Source of the DNA: JBQLZQ01 sp052168355
GTDB lineage: Bacteria > Pseudomonadota > Alphaproteobacteria > DSM-16000 > Inquilinaceae
Direction: 5' to 3'
NCBI GenBank assembly: GCA_052168355.1
Contig: JBQLZQ010000056.1
Span: 1-64,000 of the forward strand
DNA length: 64,000 bases
Positions within the stretch are counted from its first letter, which is position 1, and each line of letters starts with the position of its first letter. Below are positions 26,209 through 34,712 of the stretch, in pieces. The notes below the pieces were generated by a model, which was not told the DNA's origin, ran no database searches, and worked only from the letters and a program-made list of their open reading frames with translations. The position numbers and the translations under genes were made by a program.

Positions 26209-27003
26209 TCACCGGTTCTTCACCGACGACAGGGGATGCCGCGACACTTCGGCGACCAGTTCGGCCAGGCCTTGCGTGACATGGGCCACGACCCGCGCCC
26301 CGATGTCCGCCGTCGCCGCACTGGCGTCCCCGGCCGCGCCGTCGGGATGGAGGTCCTGCGCCTGCCAGCCGATCCCCACGCCGCCGACATAGCGCAGCCT
26401 TTCGTTGGCCGCCTCGGTTTCCGGCAGGACCGAGACGAAATCGGCGGCCCGGTCCATGCGCACCAGATCGGGCCGGAGATGCAGCATGATCGAGGTCTCG
26501 ACGGTGCCCCCATGGATGCCGTGTCGCGCCTCGTCGGCATCGACCAGCCCGTCGGGCAGCCCCATGTGCCACCAGCTCGACGACACGGCCAGCAGGCCGT
26601 GCCGGACCCGAAGCTCGCGGGCGACGATCTCCATCACCTGCGGCTGGCCGCCATGGGCGTTGACGAACAGGATCTTGGCCAACCCCGCCCGCTTGACGCC
26701 CTCGGCCGTCTCGAACCAAACATCGATCAGCGTCTTGGCGGTCAGTGTCAACGTACCGGGATAGGCCAGATGCTCGTTGGACTTGCCGATGGCCATGGTC
26801 GGCAGCAGCAGGGCGGGCACGTCCGCCGGCACCAGGTCCAGCGCCCGTCGGGCCATTTCCTCCGCGATCACCGCGTCGGTGGAGAGCGGCAGGTGCGGCC
26901 CGTGCTGTTCGATGGCGCCCAGCGGCATGACCGCCACCGTCCGCTCCGGATCCAGCCCCTTGAAATCGACGGTGGTCAGGTCTTGCCAGTGCCGAAGCGT
27001 CAT
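26209..27003 (-). CDS. Creatininase-family amidohydrolase
   Basis: A 264-residue metal-dependent amide hydrolase of the creatininase/ArfB/MftE family. Metal and catalytic motifs are clear: MPLGAIEQHGPHLPLSTD (Glu, His, Asp ligands), VNAHGGQPQ, and HGIHGGTVETSIML with the late His and Glu. ATG at 27003 is preceded by an AGAGGG ribosome-site-like sequence. A longer frame using TTG at 27051 would overlap the start of the divergent RidA gene, so I reject it. Family activities include creatinine ring opening and deformylation of pyrimidine intermediates. With the downstream importer and cytosine-deaminase-like enzyme, a nitrogen-ring substrate is plausible. A gap of 251 bases separates it from the importer operon on the same strand. 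Confidence 0.87.
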   Translation of the reverse strand: MTLRHWQDLTTVDFKGLDPERTVAVMPLGAIEQHGPHLPLSTDAVIAEEMARRALDLVPADVPALLLPTMAIGKSNEHLAYPGTLTLTAKTLIDVWFETAEGVKRAGLAKILFVNAHGGQPQVMEIVARELRVRHGLLAVSSSWWHMGLPDGLVDADEARHGIHGGTVETSIMLHLRPDLVRMDRAADFVSVLPETEAANERLRYVGGVGIGWQAQDLHPDGAAGDASAATADIGARVVAHVTQGLAELVAEVSRHPLSSVKNR

Positions 27004-27050
27004 CCCTACCCTCTTGGCTTCCGTGAAACGATCCAAGGGACTGTACGGCA

Positions 27051-27434
27051 ATGACCCGCCATCACCTACCCGACTCGATCCGCGCCCCCTTCGCCCTGTA
27101 CAGCCACGGTGTGGAGGTGCCGCCGGGCGCGCGCCTTCTTTTCTGTTCCGGCCAGTTGGGCGTGGCCCCCGACGATACGGTGCCCGAGGACGCCGAGGCC
27201 CAGGCCGATCTGTGCTTTCGCAACATCGGCGCGGTGCTGGAGAGCGCCGGCATGGATTTCGACGATTTGATCCGGATCAACGCCTATGTCACCGGCCGCG
27301 ACCACCTCCAGGCCTACATGACCGCCCGCGACCGTTTCGTCGCCACCCCGCCGCCGGCCTCGACCCTGATGATCGTCTCCGGCTTCGCAAGGGAGATCTT
27401 CAAGGTCGAGATCGAGGCCGTGGCGGCGCGGTAG
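27051..27434 (+). CDS. RidA/YjgF-family protein
   Basis: A 127-residue member of the Rid family, which hydrolyses reactive enamines and imines or, in some branches, carbamate-type intermediates. It shows the LLFCSGQLGV strand, the NIGAVLESAGMDFDDLIRINAYVT stretch and the C-terminal AREIFKVEIEAVA. In canonical RidA an Arg near residue 105 contacts the substrate; the corresponding segment here (STLMIVSGFAR) is altered and lacks the usual P-x-R-x-x. It may therefore be a Rid2-7 type without imine deaminase activity. Its ATG is 47 bases from the divergent creatininase start, so the two probably share control. Confidence 0.87.
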   Translation: MTRHHLPDSIRAPFALYSHGVEVPPGARLLFCSGQLGVAPDDTVPEDAEAQADLCFRNIGAVLESAGMDFDDLIRINAYVTGRDHLQAYMTARDRFVATPPPASTLMIVSGFAREIFKVEIEAVAAR

Positions 27435-27562
27435 CTCCTTAATATAATAAAACATTATGAACCTGGCCCAAAATTGATAGCGGGGTGATTTTTTGGGCTT
27501 GATGTCGGGGCGGGCGACCGGTGAAGCTTTTTCCAATGGAGGCTTCACAAAAGGATATCGCC
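27435..27562 (+). promoter_or_regulatory. Leader/promoter of the hydantoin operon, with two inverted repeats
   Basis: This 128-base leader is unusually AT-rich. TATAAT at 27443-27448 is a good -10 candidate, though no clear -35 is visible at the right distance. It overlaps an inverted repeat ATAAT-5-ATTAT (27444-27458), a possible LysR half-site pair. A second inverted repeat, GCCCAAAA (27466-27473) and TTTTGGGC (27491-27498) with a 17-base loop, lies before the ribosome site (AAAGGA near 27549). Confidence 0.5.
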
Positions 27563-28402
27563 ATGAAGATGAAAACAGTGGCTTTGACGGCGGTGGTGCT
27601 GACCGGCCTGGCGGCGGCCGGCGCCCAGGCCCAGGACAGCTACAACGTGGCGCTGGACGGCACCTTCGCCCCGCACGCCATGCCCAAGCTGGGCGGCGGC
27701 ATCGAGGGTTTCAACGTCGACCTGGCCAACGAGATCGGCGCCCGGCTGGGGATCGAGATGAACATCACGCCGGCCCAGTTCTCGGGCCTATTGCCGGCGC
27801 TGCAGGCCGGCACCTACGACTTTATCGTCGCCCCGACCACCATTACGGAGGAACGGGCCGAGAACCTGCTGTTCACCGAAGGGTATCTGGACACCGACTA
27901 TCAGTTCGTTGTGCCGGCCGGGGCCGAGGAGATCACCGACCTCAGCCAGTTGCGGGGCAAGACCATCGCGGTCAACAAGGGGTCGGCCTACGATTCCTGG
28001 ACCCGCGATCTGGCCGATGAGATCGGCTGGACCGTGGAAAGCTACGGCAGCAACACAGACGCGGTGCAGGCGGTCCTGTCCGGGCGCGCCGACGCCAACG
28101 TGGCCGGCAACACCGTGTCGGCCTGGGCGGTCAAGCAGAACCCGCAGCTTCAGCTTTCCTATCTGCACAAGACCGGCCTGGTGTGGGGCATGCCGTTCCG
28201 CAAGGACGACGTTGAGACCCGCAACAAGATCGAGGCCGTGATCGAGTGCATGAAGCAGGACGGCACCGTGGCGGCGCTGTCGGAAAAATGGTTCGGCGTC
28301 ACGCCCCCGGAAGGCAGCGCCGCGGTCACCGTGCTGCCGGGATTCGGGCAGGTGGGTTTTCCGGGCCATGACGAGACCCCGCACGAGCTGAATTGCGGCT
28401 GA
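27563..28402 (+). CDS. Amino-acid-type ABC transporter substrate-binding protein (family 3)
   Basis: A 279-residue periplasmic receptor of the SBP_bac_3 family. ATG at 27563 follows an AAAGGA site and starts a signal peptide (MKMKTVALTAVV, cleavage near AQAQDS). The mature protein has the family elements GFNVDLANEIGARLG, PTTITEERAENLLFTEGYL and VNKGSAYDSW. Family 3 receptors bind polar amino acids and related zwitterions; placed before a hydantoinase operon, its ligand may be a hydantoin, N-carbamoyl amino acid or amino acid. It is the first gene of a ten-gene rightward operon. Confidence 0.92.
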   Translation: MKMKTVALTAVVLTGLAAAGAQAQDSYNVALDGTFAPHAMPKLGGGIEGFNVDLANEIGARLGIEMNITPAQFSGLLPALQAGTYDFIVAPTTITEERAENLLFTEGYLDTDYQFVVPAGAEEITDLSQLRGKTIAVNKGSAYDSWTRDLADEIGWTVESYGSNTDAVQAVLSGRADANVAGNTVSAWAVKQNPQLQLSYLHKTGLVWGMPFRKDDVETRNKIEAVIECMKQDGTVAALSEKWFGVTPPEGSAAVTVLPGFGQVGFPGHDETPHELNCG

Positions 28403-28406
28403 GCCC

Positions 28407-29261
28407 GTGAGCCTGGCCGAACCCAACGGACAGGAGGCGCCGGTCGAGCCGACTCGCGACGGACGGACGAAGGACGCGGTGCCTGGACCATCCACCACCA
28501 CGGCACCGCCCCCTCGTCCGGCCACGGACCGGCCGATCCTCCGGCTTGTCGGTCTGCACAAGCATTACGAGGCCCTGCACGTCCTCAAGGGCATCGACCT
28601 GGATGTCGCCAAGGGCGAGATGGTCTTTCTGATCGGACCGTCGGGCTCGGGCAAAAGCACGTTGCTGCGCTGCTGCAATCGGTTGGAGGAACCAAGCTCC
28701 GGCGCGGTGATCGTCGAGGATGTCGACATCACGGCCCGGGCGGTCGATCTCAACGCCATGCGCCGGCGGATCGGCATGGTGTTTCAATCCTTCAACCTCT
28801 ATCCGCACAAAACGGCGCTGGGCAATGTGACGCTGGCGCTGCGCAAGGTTTCCAAGCTGTCCCGCGCCGCGGCCCGCGACCGGGCCATGGCGGCGCTGGA
28901 GGAAGTCGGGCTCTCCGACAAGGCGGACAGTTATCCCGCCGCCTTGTCCGGCGGCCAGCAGCAGCGGGTGGCCATCGCCCGGGCGCTGGCCCTGGAGCCC
29001 AAGGTCATGCTGTTCGACGAACCCACATCGGCGCTGGACCCCGAGCTGGTGGGCGACGTGCTCGACGTCATGCTGAAGGTGCGCAAGGCCGGCATGACCA
29101 TGCTGGTGGTCAGCCACGAGATGCGGTTCGCGCGCGAGGCGGCCGACCGGGTCATCTTCATGGATGACGGCCTGATCGTCGAACAGGGTCCGCCCGACAT
29201 CCTCTTCGGCGCGCCGAAGGAGCCGCGCACGCAGGCCTTTCTGTCGCGCGTCACCCATTAG
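28407..29261 (+). CDS. Polar amino-acid ABC transporter ATP-binding protein (GlnQ-like)
   Basis: A 284-residue ATPase of the GlnQ/HisP class. Walker A GPSGSGKS is at 77-84, and MVFQSFNLYPHKTALGNV is the class-specific Q-loop. Signature LSGGQQQRVAIARAL, Walker B MLFDEPTSALDPELV and switch His in VVSHEMRFA are intact. It starts with GTG 4 bases after the receptor stop, giving an unusual Pro/Thr-rich extension of about 42 residues before the conserved domain. An internal start is possible but no better ribosome site is obvious. Confidence 0.92.
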   Translation: MSLAEPNGQEAPVEPTRDGRTKDAVPGPSTTTAPPPRPATDRPILRLVGLHKHYEALHVLKGIDLDVAKGEMVFLIGPSGSGKSTLLRCCNRLEEPSSGAVIVEDVDITARAVDLNAMRRRIGMVFQSFNLYPHKTALGNVTLALRKVSKLSRAAARDRAMAALEEVGLSDKADSYPAALSGGQQQRVAIARALALEPKVMLFDEPTSALDPELVGDVLDVMLKVRKAGMTMLVVSHEMRFAREAADRVIFMDDGLIVEQGPPDILFGAPKEPRTQAFLSRVTH

Positions 29262-29270
29262 GAGCCGGCG

Positions 29271-29954
29271 GTGTCGCCCCTTGAGCGCTTTCTCGACACA
29301 TTCTTCAACGAGGCCGTCATGGCCCGGTACCTGCCGGCCATCCTGCAGGGCTTCGTCGTCACGCTGGAACTGGCGGTCGTCGTGGTCACGACCGGTATCC
29401 TGCTGGGCCTGGCGCTCGCCTGTCTGAGGGCCTACCGCGTGGCGCCGGTCAATTTTTTGGTGGTGACCTTCGCCGACTCGTTCCGGGCCCTGCCGCCCCT
29501 GGTGCTGATCCTCATCGCCTATTTCGGCCTGCCCAGCGTGGGCGTGACCCTGTCGGCGTTCGCGGTCATCTGGATCGTGCTGGCCCTGGCGCTCGCGGCC
29601 TTCGCCGAGGAGATCTTCTGGGCCGGGATCCTGTCCGTCGACCGTGGCCAATGGCAGGCGGCGCGCTCCACAGGCCTGTCCTTCACCCAGACGCTGCTGT
29701 ATGTGGTCCTGCCCCAGGCCGCGCGGATGACCGTGGCGCCGCTGACCAACCGCGCGATCGCGATCACCAAATCGACGGCGCTGGGCATGGTCATCGGCCT
29801 GCCCGACATCCTGGGTCAGGCCACGACGGCCCAATCCTTTTCGGGCAACGCCTCGCCGCTGATGATGGCGGCGATCGCCTACACCCTCCTGTTCCTGCCG
29901 CTGGTCATCGCCTCCCGCGCCGTGGAGCGGCGGTTCAAGTGGCGGCACGCGTGA
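29271..29954 (+). CDS. Amino-acid ABC transporter permease, HisM/GlnP type (first)
   Basis: A 227-residue permease of the His/Glu/Gln/Arg three-gene-cluster family with about five helices. The helix-start motif LQGFVVTLELAVVVV and the EAA loop (QWQAARSTGLSFTQTLLYVVLPQA) are typical. GTG start, 9 bases after the ATPase. It pairs with the next gene as a heterodimer. Confidence 0.92.
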   Translation: MSPLERFLDTFFNEAVMARYLPAILQGFVVTLELAVVVVTTGILLGLALACLRAYRVAPVNFLVVTFADSFRALPPLVLILIAYFGLPSVGVTLSAFAVIWIVLALALAAFAEEIFWAGILSVDRGQWQAARSTGLSFTQTLLYVVLPQAARMTVAPLTNRAIAITKSTALGMVIGLPDILGQATTAQSFSGNASPLMMAAIAYTLLFLPLVIASRAVERRFKWRHA

Positions 29955-29964
29955 GGGACCCCTG

Positions 29965-30630
29965 ATGGAGGCCTTCCGGCAGCAGTTCCTGAACTGGGAG
30001 ATCATGGTCGCCGCCTGGCCGATGCTGCTGAGCGGGCTCGGCCTGACGGCGCTGATCTGCGTCATCGTCATCCCGCTCGGGCTGATCGGCGGCATCTTCG
30101 CGGCGCTCGCCTCGCTGTCACCCTTCAAGCCCCTGCGCTGGACGGCCATCGCCTTCGTCGATTTGTTCCGGGCCCTGCCGCCGCTGGTTCTTCTGATCTT
30201 CGTCTATTCGGGTCTGCCCTTCGCCGGTATCCAGCTTTCGCCGCTGCAGGCCGTCGCCGTCGCCTTCCTTCTCAACAACGCGGCCTATTACGGCGAAATC
30301 TATCGCGCCGGCATTCTGTCCATCGGCGAGGGTCAGGCCCAGGCGGCGCGCTCCACCGGGCTCACGGCCGCCCAGACCATGCTTCACGTCATCCTGCCGC
30401 AGGCGGTGCGCAATGTGCTGCCCGACCTGATCTCCAACACGGTGGAGGTCGTCAAGCTGACCTCGCTCGCCAGCGTCGTATCGCTGGCCGAGCTTCTCTA
30501 CTCGGCCGACATGGCGCGGTCGGTCACCTACAACGCCTCGCCGATCATCGCCGCGGCGGCCATATACCTGGTCATCCTGTGGCCTCTTGTCCGGCTGATC
30601 AGCCGGCTAGAACGCCGGATGGCGACATAA
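29965..30630 (+). CDS. Amino-acid ABC transporter permease, HisQ/GlnP type (second)
   Basis: A 221-residue second permease of the same importer, with the matching EAA loop (GQAQAARSTGLTAAQTMLHVILPQ) and an N-terminal MLLSGLGLTALICVIVIP helix. It starts 10 bases after the first permease. The Pro-rich FRALPPLVLLI stretch is shared by both, consistent with an old duplication. Confidence 0.92.
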   Translation: MEAFRQQFLNWEIMVAAWPMLLSGLGLTALICVIVIPLGLIGGIFAALASLSPFKPLRWTAIAFVDLFRALPPLVLLIFVYSGLPFAGIQLSPLQAVAVAFLLNNAAYYGEIYRAGILSIGEGQAQAARSTGLTAAQTMLHVILPQAVRNVLPDLISNTVEVVKLTSLASVVSLAELLYSADMARSVTYNASPIIAAAAIYLVILWPLVRLISRLERRMAT

Positions 30631-30646
30631 AATCCCGGAGGACTGA

Positions 30647-32275
30647 ATGAGACCGATCACCGTCGGCGCCGCCCAGCTGGGGCCGATCCAGAAGGCGGAG
30701 GGGCGAGACAAGGTCGTGGGACGCATGATCGCGCTGCTGGACGAAGCCGCAGAAGCGGGCTGCGACCTGGTGGTGTTCCCCGAGCTCGCGCTGACCACCT
30801 TTTTCCCGCGCTGGTACATGGAGGACCAGGCCGAGGTCGACACCTGGTTCGAGCGGGCGATGCCCAACGGCGCGGTCCAGCCGCTTTTCGACGCCGCCAA
30901 GGCGCACGGCATCGCCATCTCCTTCGGTTATGGCGAGCTGACCCCCGACGGCCGCCATTTCAATACCTCGATCCTGACGGACCGGCAGGCCGCCATCGTC
31001 GGCAAGTACCGCAAGATCCACCTGCCGGGACATTCGGAGTACGATACGGAGCGGGCTTTCCAGCATCTCGAGAAACGCTATTTCGAGCCGGGCGATCTTG
31101 GCTTTCCGGTGTGGAACGTGCTGGGCGGCATCATCGGCATGTGCATCTGCAACGACCGGCGCTGGCCGGAAACCTATCGGGTCATGGGTCTGCAGGGCGT
31201 CGAGATGGTGGTGCTCGGCTACAACACCCCGGCCGTCAACAGCCAGAGGGGCGAGGAAGGGCCGGAGGAGCGCCTGTTCCATCACCGCCTGGTGCTGCAA
31301 TCGGGCGCCTACCAGAACGCGACCTGGGTGGTGGCGGTGGCCAAAGCGGGGGTCGAGGACGGCCATCCCCTGATCGGCGGCAGCGTCATCGTCGATCCGG
31401 AGGGCCGCATCGTGGCGGAAAGCAAGACCGAGGACGACGAGCTAATCGTCCACACCTGCGACCTGGACGCGACGACATTCGGCAAATCCACCATCTTCGA
31501 CTTCGCCCGCCACCGGCGCACCGAGCATTACGGCCTGATCACCGCGCGCACCGGCGCCGCCGCACCCACCGAAACCGCTCCGCCGGCGGCCGGAAACGGG
31601 GCCCCGCCGGGCACACAGCCCTCGGGCGGGGTCGCCTTTCGCTTCGATCAGCTTTCGCCGCGCGAGCGCTACAAGATGCTGATCTCCGCCGTGGTGCCAC
31701 GGCCGGTCGCCTGGATCACCAGCGTCGGGCCGGACGGAGTCGTCAACGCGGCGCCGTTCAGCTTCTTCAACGTCTTTTCGGAGGATCCGGCGCTCGTCAT
31801 CATCGGCATGGACCGAAGGCCCGATGGCGAGCTCAAGCACACGCTGCTCAACATCGAACAGGGCGAGACCTTCACGGTCCACATCGCCGACCAGGAATTG
31901 CTGTCGACCATGGTCGAAACGGCGGCGCTTTTTCCCCGCGACATCGGCGAGCCGGACGCCCTGGGCATACGCATGGGGCCCGGCGTTACCCATGCCGTGC
32001 CCCGTATCCTGGACGCGCCGGTGGCGTTGGAATGCCGGCTGTGGAAGCTGATGCCCGTCGGGTCGGGCCGCACGCTGGTGTTCGGCGAGGTCAAGGCGCT
32101 GGTGGCCCGCGAGGGGCTGTTCGACCCGGAAACCAAGCGTATCGATTCGACGCGCTACGCGCCGGTGGCTCGCCTTCACGGCGCCTATTATGCCAACCTT
32201 ACTGATCCCTATGAGAAAGCCGTGCCGGACTGGCGTTCGCTGGTGCGCCAGCCGGCAGCCGCCATCCACGACTGA
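30647..32275 (+). CDS. N-carbamoyl-D-amino-acid hydrolase fused to a flavin-reductase-like domain
   Basis: A 542-residue two-domain enzyme. Residues 1-300 are a nitrilase-superfamily D-carbamoylase: catalytic Glu46 (VVFPELALTTFFPRW), Lys123 (GKYRKIHLPG) and Cys168 in CICNDRRWPETYRVMGLQG, the diagnostic D-carbamoylase motif. It should cleave N-carbamoyl-D-amino acids to amino acid, CO2 and ammonia. After an Ala/Pro/Gly-rich linker (about 302-330), residues 332-542 form an FMN-binding split barrel of the flavin_reduct (DIM6/NTAB) family, with SAVVPRPVAWITSVGPDG and NAAPFSFFNVFSEDP. No stop or frameshift lies between the domains. This fusion is unusual: carbamoylases are normally single-domain. 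No flavin-dependent monooxygenase partner is seen nearby. The first domain is confident, the fused domain's role unknown. Confidence 0.9.
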   Translation: MRPITVGAAQLGPIQKAEGRDKVVGRMIALLDEAAEAGCDLVVFPELALTTFFPRWYMEDQAEVDTWFERAMPNGAVQPLFDAAKAHGIAISFGYGELTPDGRHFNTSILTDRQAAIVGKYRKIHLPGHSEYDTERAFQHLEKRYFEPGDLGFPVWNVLGGIIGMCICNDRRWPETYRVMGLQGVEMVVLGYNTPAVNSQRGEEGPEERLFHHRLVLQSGAYQNATWVVAVAKAGVEDGHPLIGGSVIVDPEGRIVAESKTEDDELIVHTCDLDATTFGKSTIFDFARHRRTEHYGLITARTGAAAPTETAPPAAGNGAPPGTQPSGGVAFRFDQLSPRERYKMLISAVVPRPVAWITSVGPDGVVNAAPFSFFNVFSEDPALVIIGMDRRPDGELKHTLLNIEQGETFTVHIADQELLSTMVETAALFPRDIGEPDALGIRMGPGVTHAVPRILDAPVALECRLWKLMPVGSGRTLVFGEVKALVAREGLFDPETKRIDSTRYAPVARLHGAYYANLTDPYEKAVPDWRSLVRQPAAAIHD

Positions 32276-32286
32276 GAGCCACAAAA

Positions 32287-33243
32287 ATGCAGAAACTCAA
32301 CGAAACCGCCTCCGGCGTCTTTATCATCTCCGTCACCCCGTTTACCGATGACGGTGCGGTCGACCACGCCAGCCTCGACGGCCTGACGGATTTCTATCTC
32401 GATCACGGCGTCTCCGGGATCACGGTCCTGGGCATGATGGGCGAGGCCCCCAAGCTGACGGCCGAGGAATCGATGGCCGTTGTCGAACAGGTCCTAAGGC
32501 GGGTCGACGGCCGCGTGCCCGTGATCGTCGGCGTGTCCAACGCCGGGCTCGGCAATCTTGCGACCCTGGCGCGCGGGGCGATGGACGCCGGCGCTGCGGG
32601 CGTCATGGTGGCGCCCCAGGCGGCGGCGAAAACGGAAACGGGCGTGCTGGCGTACATGCGCAGCGTCGTGGACGCCATCGGCGACAAGGTGCCGATCTGC
32701 TATCAGGACTTCCCGCTGGCCACCAACATGCCGATCTCCGCCGAGGGCTTCACCCGAATCGTCGAGGAGCTTCCGAGCGTCGTGATGTTGAAGCACGAGG
32801 ACTGGCCGGGACTGCAGAAACTCTCCCAGGTGCGCAAGACGGCCGTGGAAAGGCGGGCGCGGCGCGTCTCGATCCTGTGCGGCAACGGCGGTCTTTACCT
32901 GCCGCAGGAACTTTCGCGCGGCGCCGACGGGGCGATGACCGGGTTCGCCTATCCGGAAATGCTCGTCCAGGTGGTGGCGCGGCACCGGGCGGGGGATGTC
33001 GACGGCGCGGAAGATCTGTTCGACGCCTATCTGCCGCTGGTCCGGCACGAGCAGCAGCCCGGTTTCGGTCTCGCCGTCCGAAAGGAGATCCTGCGCCGGC
33101 GCGGCGCTATCCGTTCTGCGAAGGCCCGGGCGCCGGGCCCGGCCCTAGACGCCTGGGGGCAGGACGAGCTGACCCGTCTCATGCGGCGCCTGGAGAGCAG
33201 CCTTGAGCGGTTGGGCGCATCGATGCGTGACGCGGCGCAATGA
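32287..33243 (+). CDS. Dihydrodipicolinate synthase/N-acetylneuraminate lyase-family protein
   Basis: A 318-residue class I aldolase-type TIM barrel. The Schiff-base lysine is Lys169 (MLKHEDWPG) and the companion tyrosine Tyr139 (CYQDFPL). The phosphate-loop region reads GMMGEAPKLTAEE rather than the GTTGE of true DapA, so pyruvate binding may be altered. It lies within a hydantoin operon, overlapping the hydantoinase by 4 bases, where it is not a standard member. It is probably not lysine biosynthetic. A role in cleaving or condensing a carbon skeleton released from the hydantoin is a guess. Confidence 0.85.
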   Translation: MQKLNETASGVFIISVTPFTDDGAVDHASLDGLTDFYLDHGVSGITVLGMMGEAPKLTAEESMAVVEQVLRRVDGRVPVIVGVSNAGLGNLATLARGAMDAGAAGVMVAPQAAAKTETGVLAYMRSVVDAIGDKVPICYQDFPLATNMPISAEGFTRIVEELPSVVMLKHEDWPGLQKLSQVRKTAVERRARRVSILCGNGGLYLPQELSRGADGAMTGFAYPEMLVQVVARHRAGDVDGAEDLFDAYLPLVRHEQQPGFGLAVRKEILRRRGAIRSAKARAPGPALDAWGQDELTRLMRRLESSLERLGASMRDAAQ

Positions 33244-34700
33244 CCATCTTCGATCTGGTCATCAAGGGCGGCACGGTCGTCACCGCCTCCGACACCTTTC
33301 GGGCCGATGTCGGCATCGCCGGCGGCATCGTCACGGCGCTTGGCCGAGGTCTCGAAAATTCCCGCGAAACCATCGACGCCACGGGCAAGCTGGTGCTGCC
33401 CGGCGGCATCGAATCCCATTGCCATATCGAGCAGGAAAGCGCCACCGGGGCCATGACCTCGGACGACTATGAGTCCGGCAGCATCTCGGCGCTGTTCGGT
33501 GGCAACACGACGATCATCCCCTTCGCCGCCCAGCACCGGGGGCAATCGGTGCGGGAGGTCATGGAGATCTATCACCAGCGGGCCCGCAAATCGGTCCTGG
33601 ACTACTCGTTCCACCTGATCATCTCGGACCCCACCGAAACGGTTCTGCAGGAGGAACTGCCCGAGGCGTTCGCCGCCGGCATCACGTCGTTCAAGGTCTT
33701 CATGACCTACGACAAGCTCATCGTATCCGACGAGCAGATGCTCGATATCCTGGTCACCGCGCGCGAACACGGCGCCCTGACGATGACCCACGCGGAAAAC
33801 AATGCGCTGATCAAATGGATGGTGGGCCGCCTGATCGCGCAAGGCCACGATGCGCCGAAGTTTCACGCCGTAAGCCACCCCGCGGCGGCCGAGGCGGAGG
33901 CGATCCATCGCGGCATAAGGCTGGCCGGCTTTGTCGGCGCGCCGCTGCTGATCGTCCATGTCTCGACCGATGAAGGCGCCCGCCTGGTTGCCCGGGCGTA
34001 CATGGACGGACAGCCGATCTTCGGCGAGACCTGCCCGCAATACCTGTTCCTCACGAAGGACGATCTCGATCGCGAGGGCGCCGAGGGCGCGAAGTTCTGC
34101 TGTTCCCCGCCCCTGCGGGACGAACGGACCCAGGCCGATCTGTGGCGGCACCTTCAGGCCGGCACCTTTCGGCTGTTTTCCTCCGATCACGCGCCCTATC
34201 GCTTCGACGAGACGGGCAAACTGTCGGCCGGACCGAACCCGCCGTTCAACAGAATCGCCAACGGCATGCCGGGGATCGAGCTGCGTGCGCCGCTCCTGTT
34301 TTCGGAGGGCGTCAAGAAGGGGCGGATCTCGCTCAACCAGTTCGTCGCGCTGACCGCGACCAATGCGGCCAAGCTGTTCGGTCTTCATCCCCAAAAGGGC
34401 ACGATCGCCATCGGGTCGGATGCCGACATCGCCATCTGGGACCCGGACGAGACCCGCGCGGTGACCGCGTCGTCCATGCACGACGCCATGGATTATACGC
34501 CCTTCGAGGGGTGGACGCTGACGGGCTGGCCGGAAACGGTCATCGCGCGGGGCAAGATGGCGATGGCCGACGGCACGCTCAAGGCCGTCCGGGGCCAGGG
34601 CGCGTTCCTGAAACGTGCGCCGTTCGACTGGACCGGCTATACTGCCCCAACCGCGCCCGAGCGCGACCCCGCCTACGCCTTTGGCGCATCGGTTCTGTAG
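33240..34700 (+). CDS. hydA: Dihydropyrimidinase / D-hydantoinase
   Basis: A 486-residue cyclic amidohydrolase that opens dihydropyrimidines or 5-substituted hydantoins to N-carbamoyl amino acids. Metal ligands include His60 and His62 (ESHCHIEQ), and Lys152 (SFKVFMTY) is the lysine expected to be carboxylated and bridge the metals. Further ligand motifs FHAVSHPAAAEAEA, LIVHVST and SSDHAPYRFDETGK are in place. The family's usual size is kept. It overlaps the DHDPS-like gene by 4 bases and is 12 bases upstream of the racemase. With the D-carbamoylase it forms a complete hydantoin-to-D-amino-acid route. Confidence 0.93.
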   Translation: MTIFDLVIKGGTVVTASDTFRADVGIAGGIVTALGRGLENSRETIDATGKLVLPGGIESHCHIEQESATGAMTSDDYESGSISALFGGNTTIIPFAAQHRGQSVREVMEIYHQRARKSVLDYSFHLIISDPTETVLQEELPEAFAAGITSFKVFMTYDKLIVSDEQMLDILVTAREHGALTMTHAENNALIKWMVGRLIAQGHDAPKFHAVSHPAAAEAEAIHRGIRLAGFVGAPLLIVHVSTDEGARLVARAYMDGQPIFGETCPQYLFLTKDDLDREGAEGAKFCCSPPLRDERTQADLWRHLQAGTFRLFSSDHAPYRFDETGKLSAGPNPPFNRIANGMPGIELRAPLLFSEGVKKGRISLNQFVALTATNAAKLFGLHPQKGTIAIGSDADIAIWDPDETRAVTASSMHDAMDYTPFEGWTLTGWPETVIARGKMAMADGTLKAVRGQGAFLKRAPFDWTGYTAPTAPERDPAYAFGASVL

Positions 34701-34712
34701 GAGACGCGCCCC

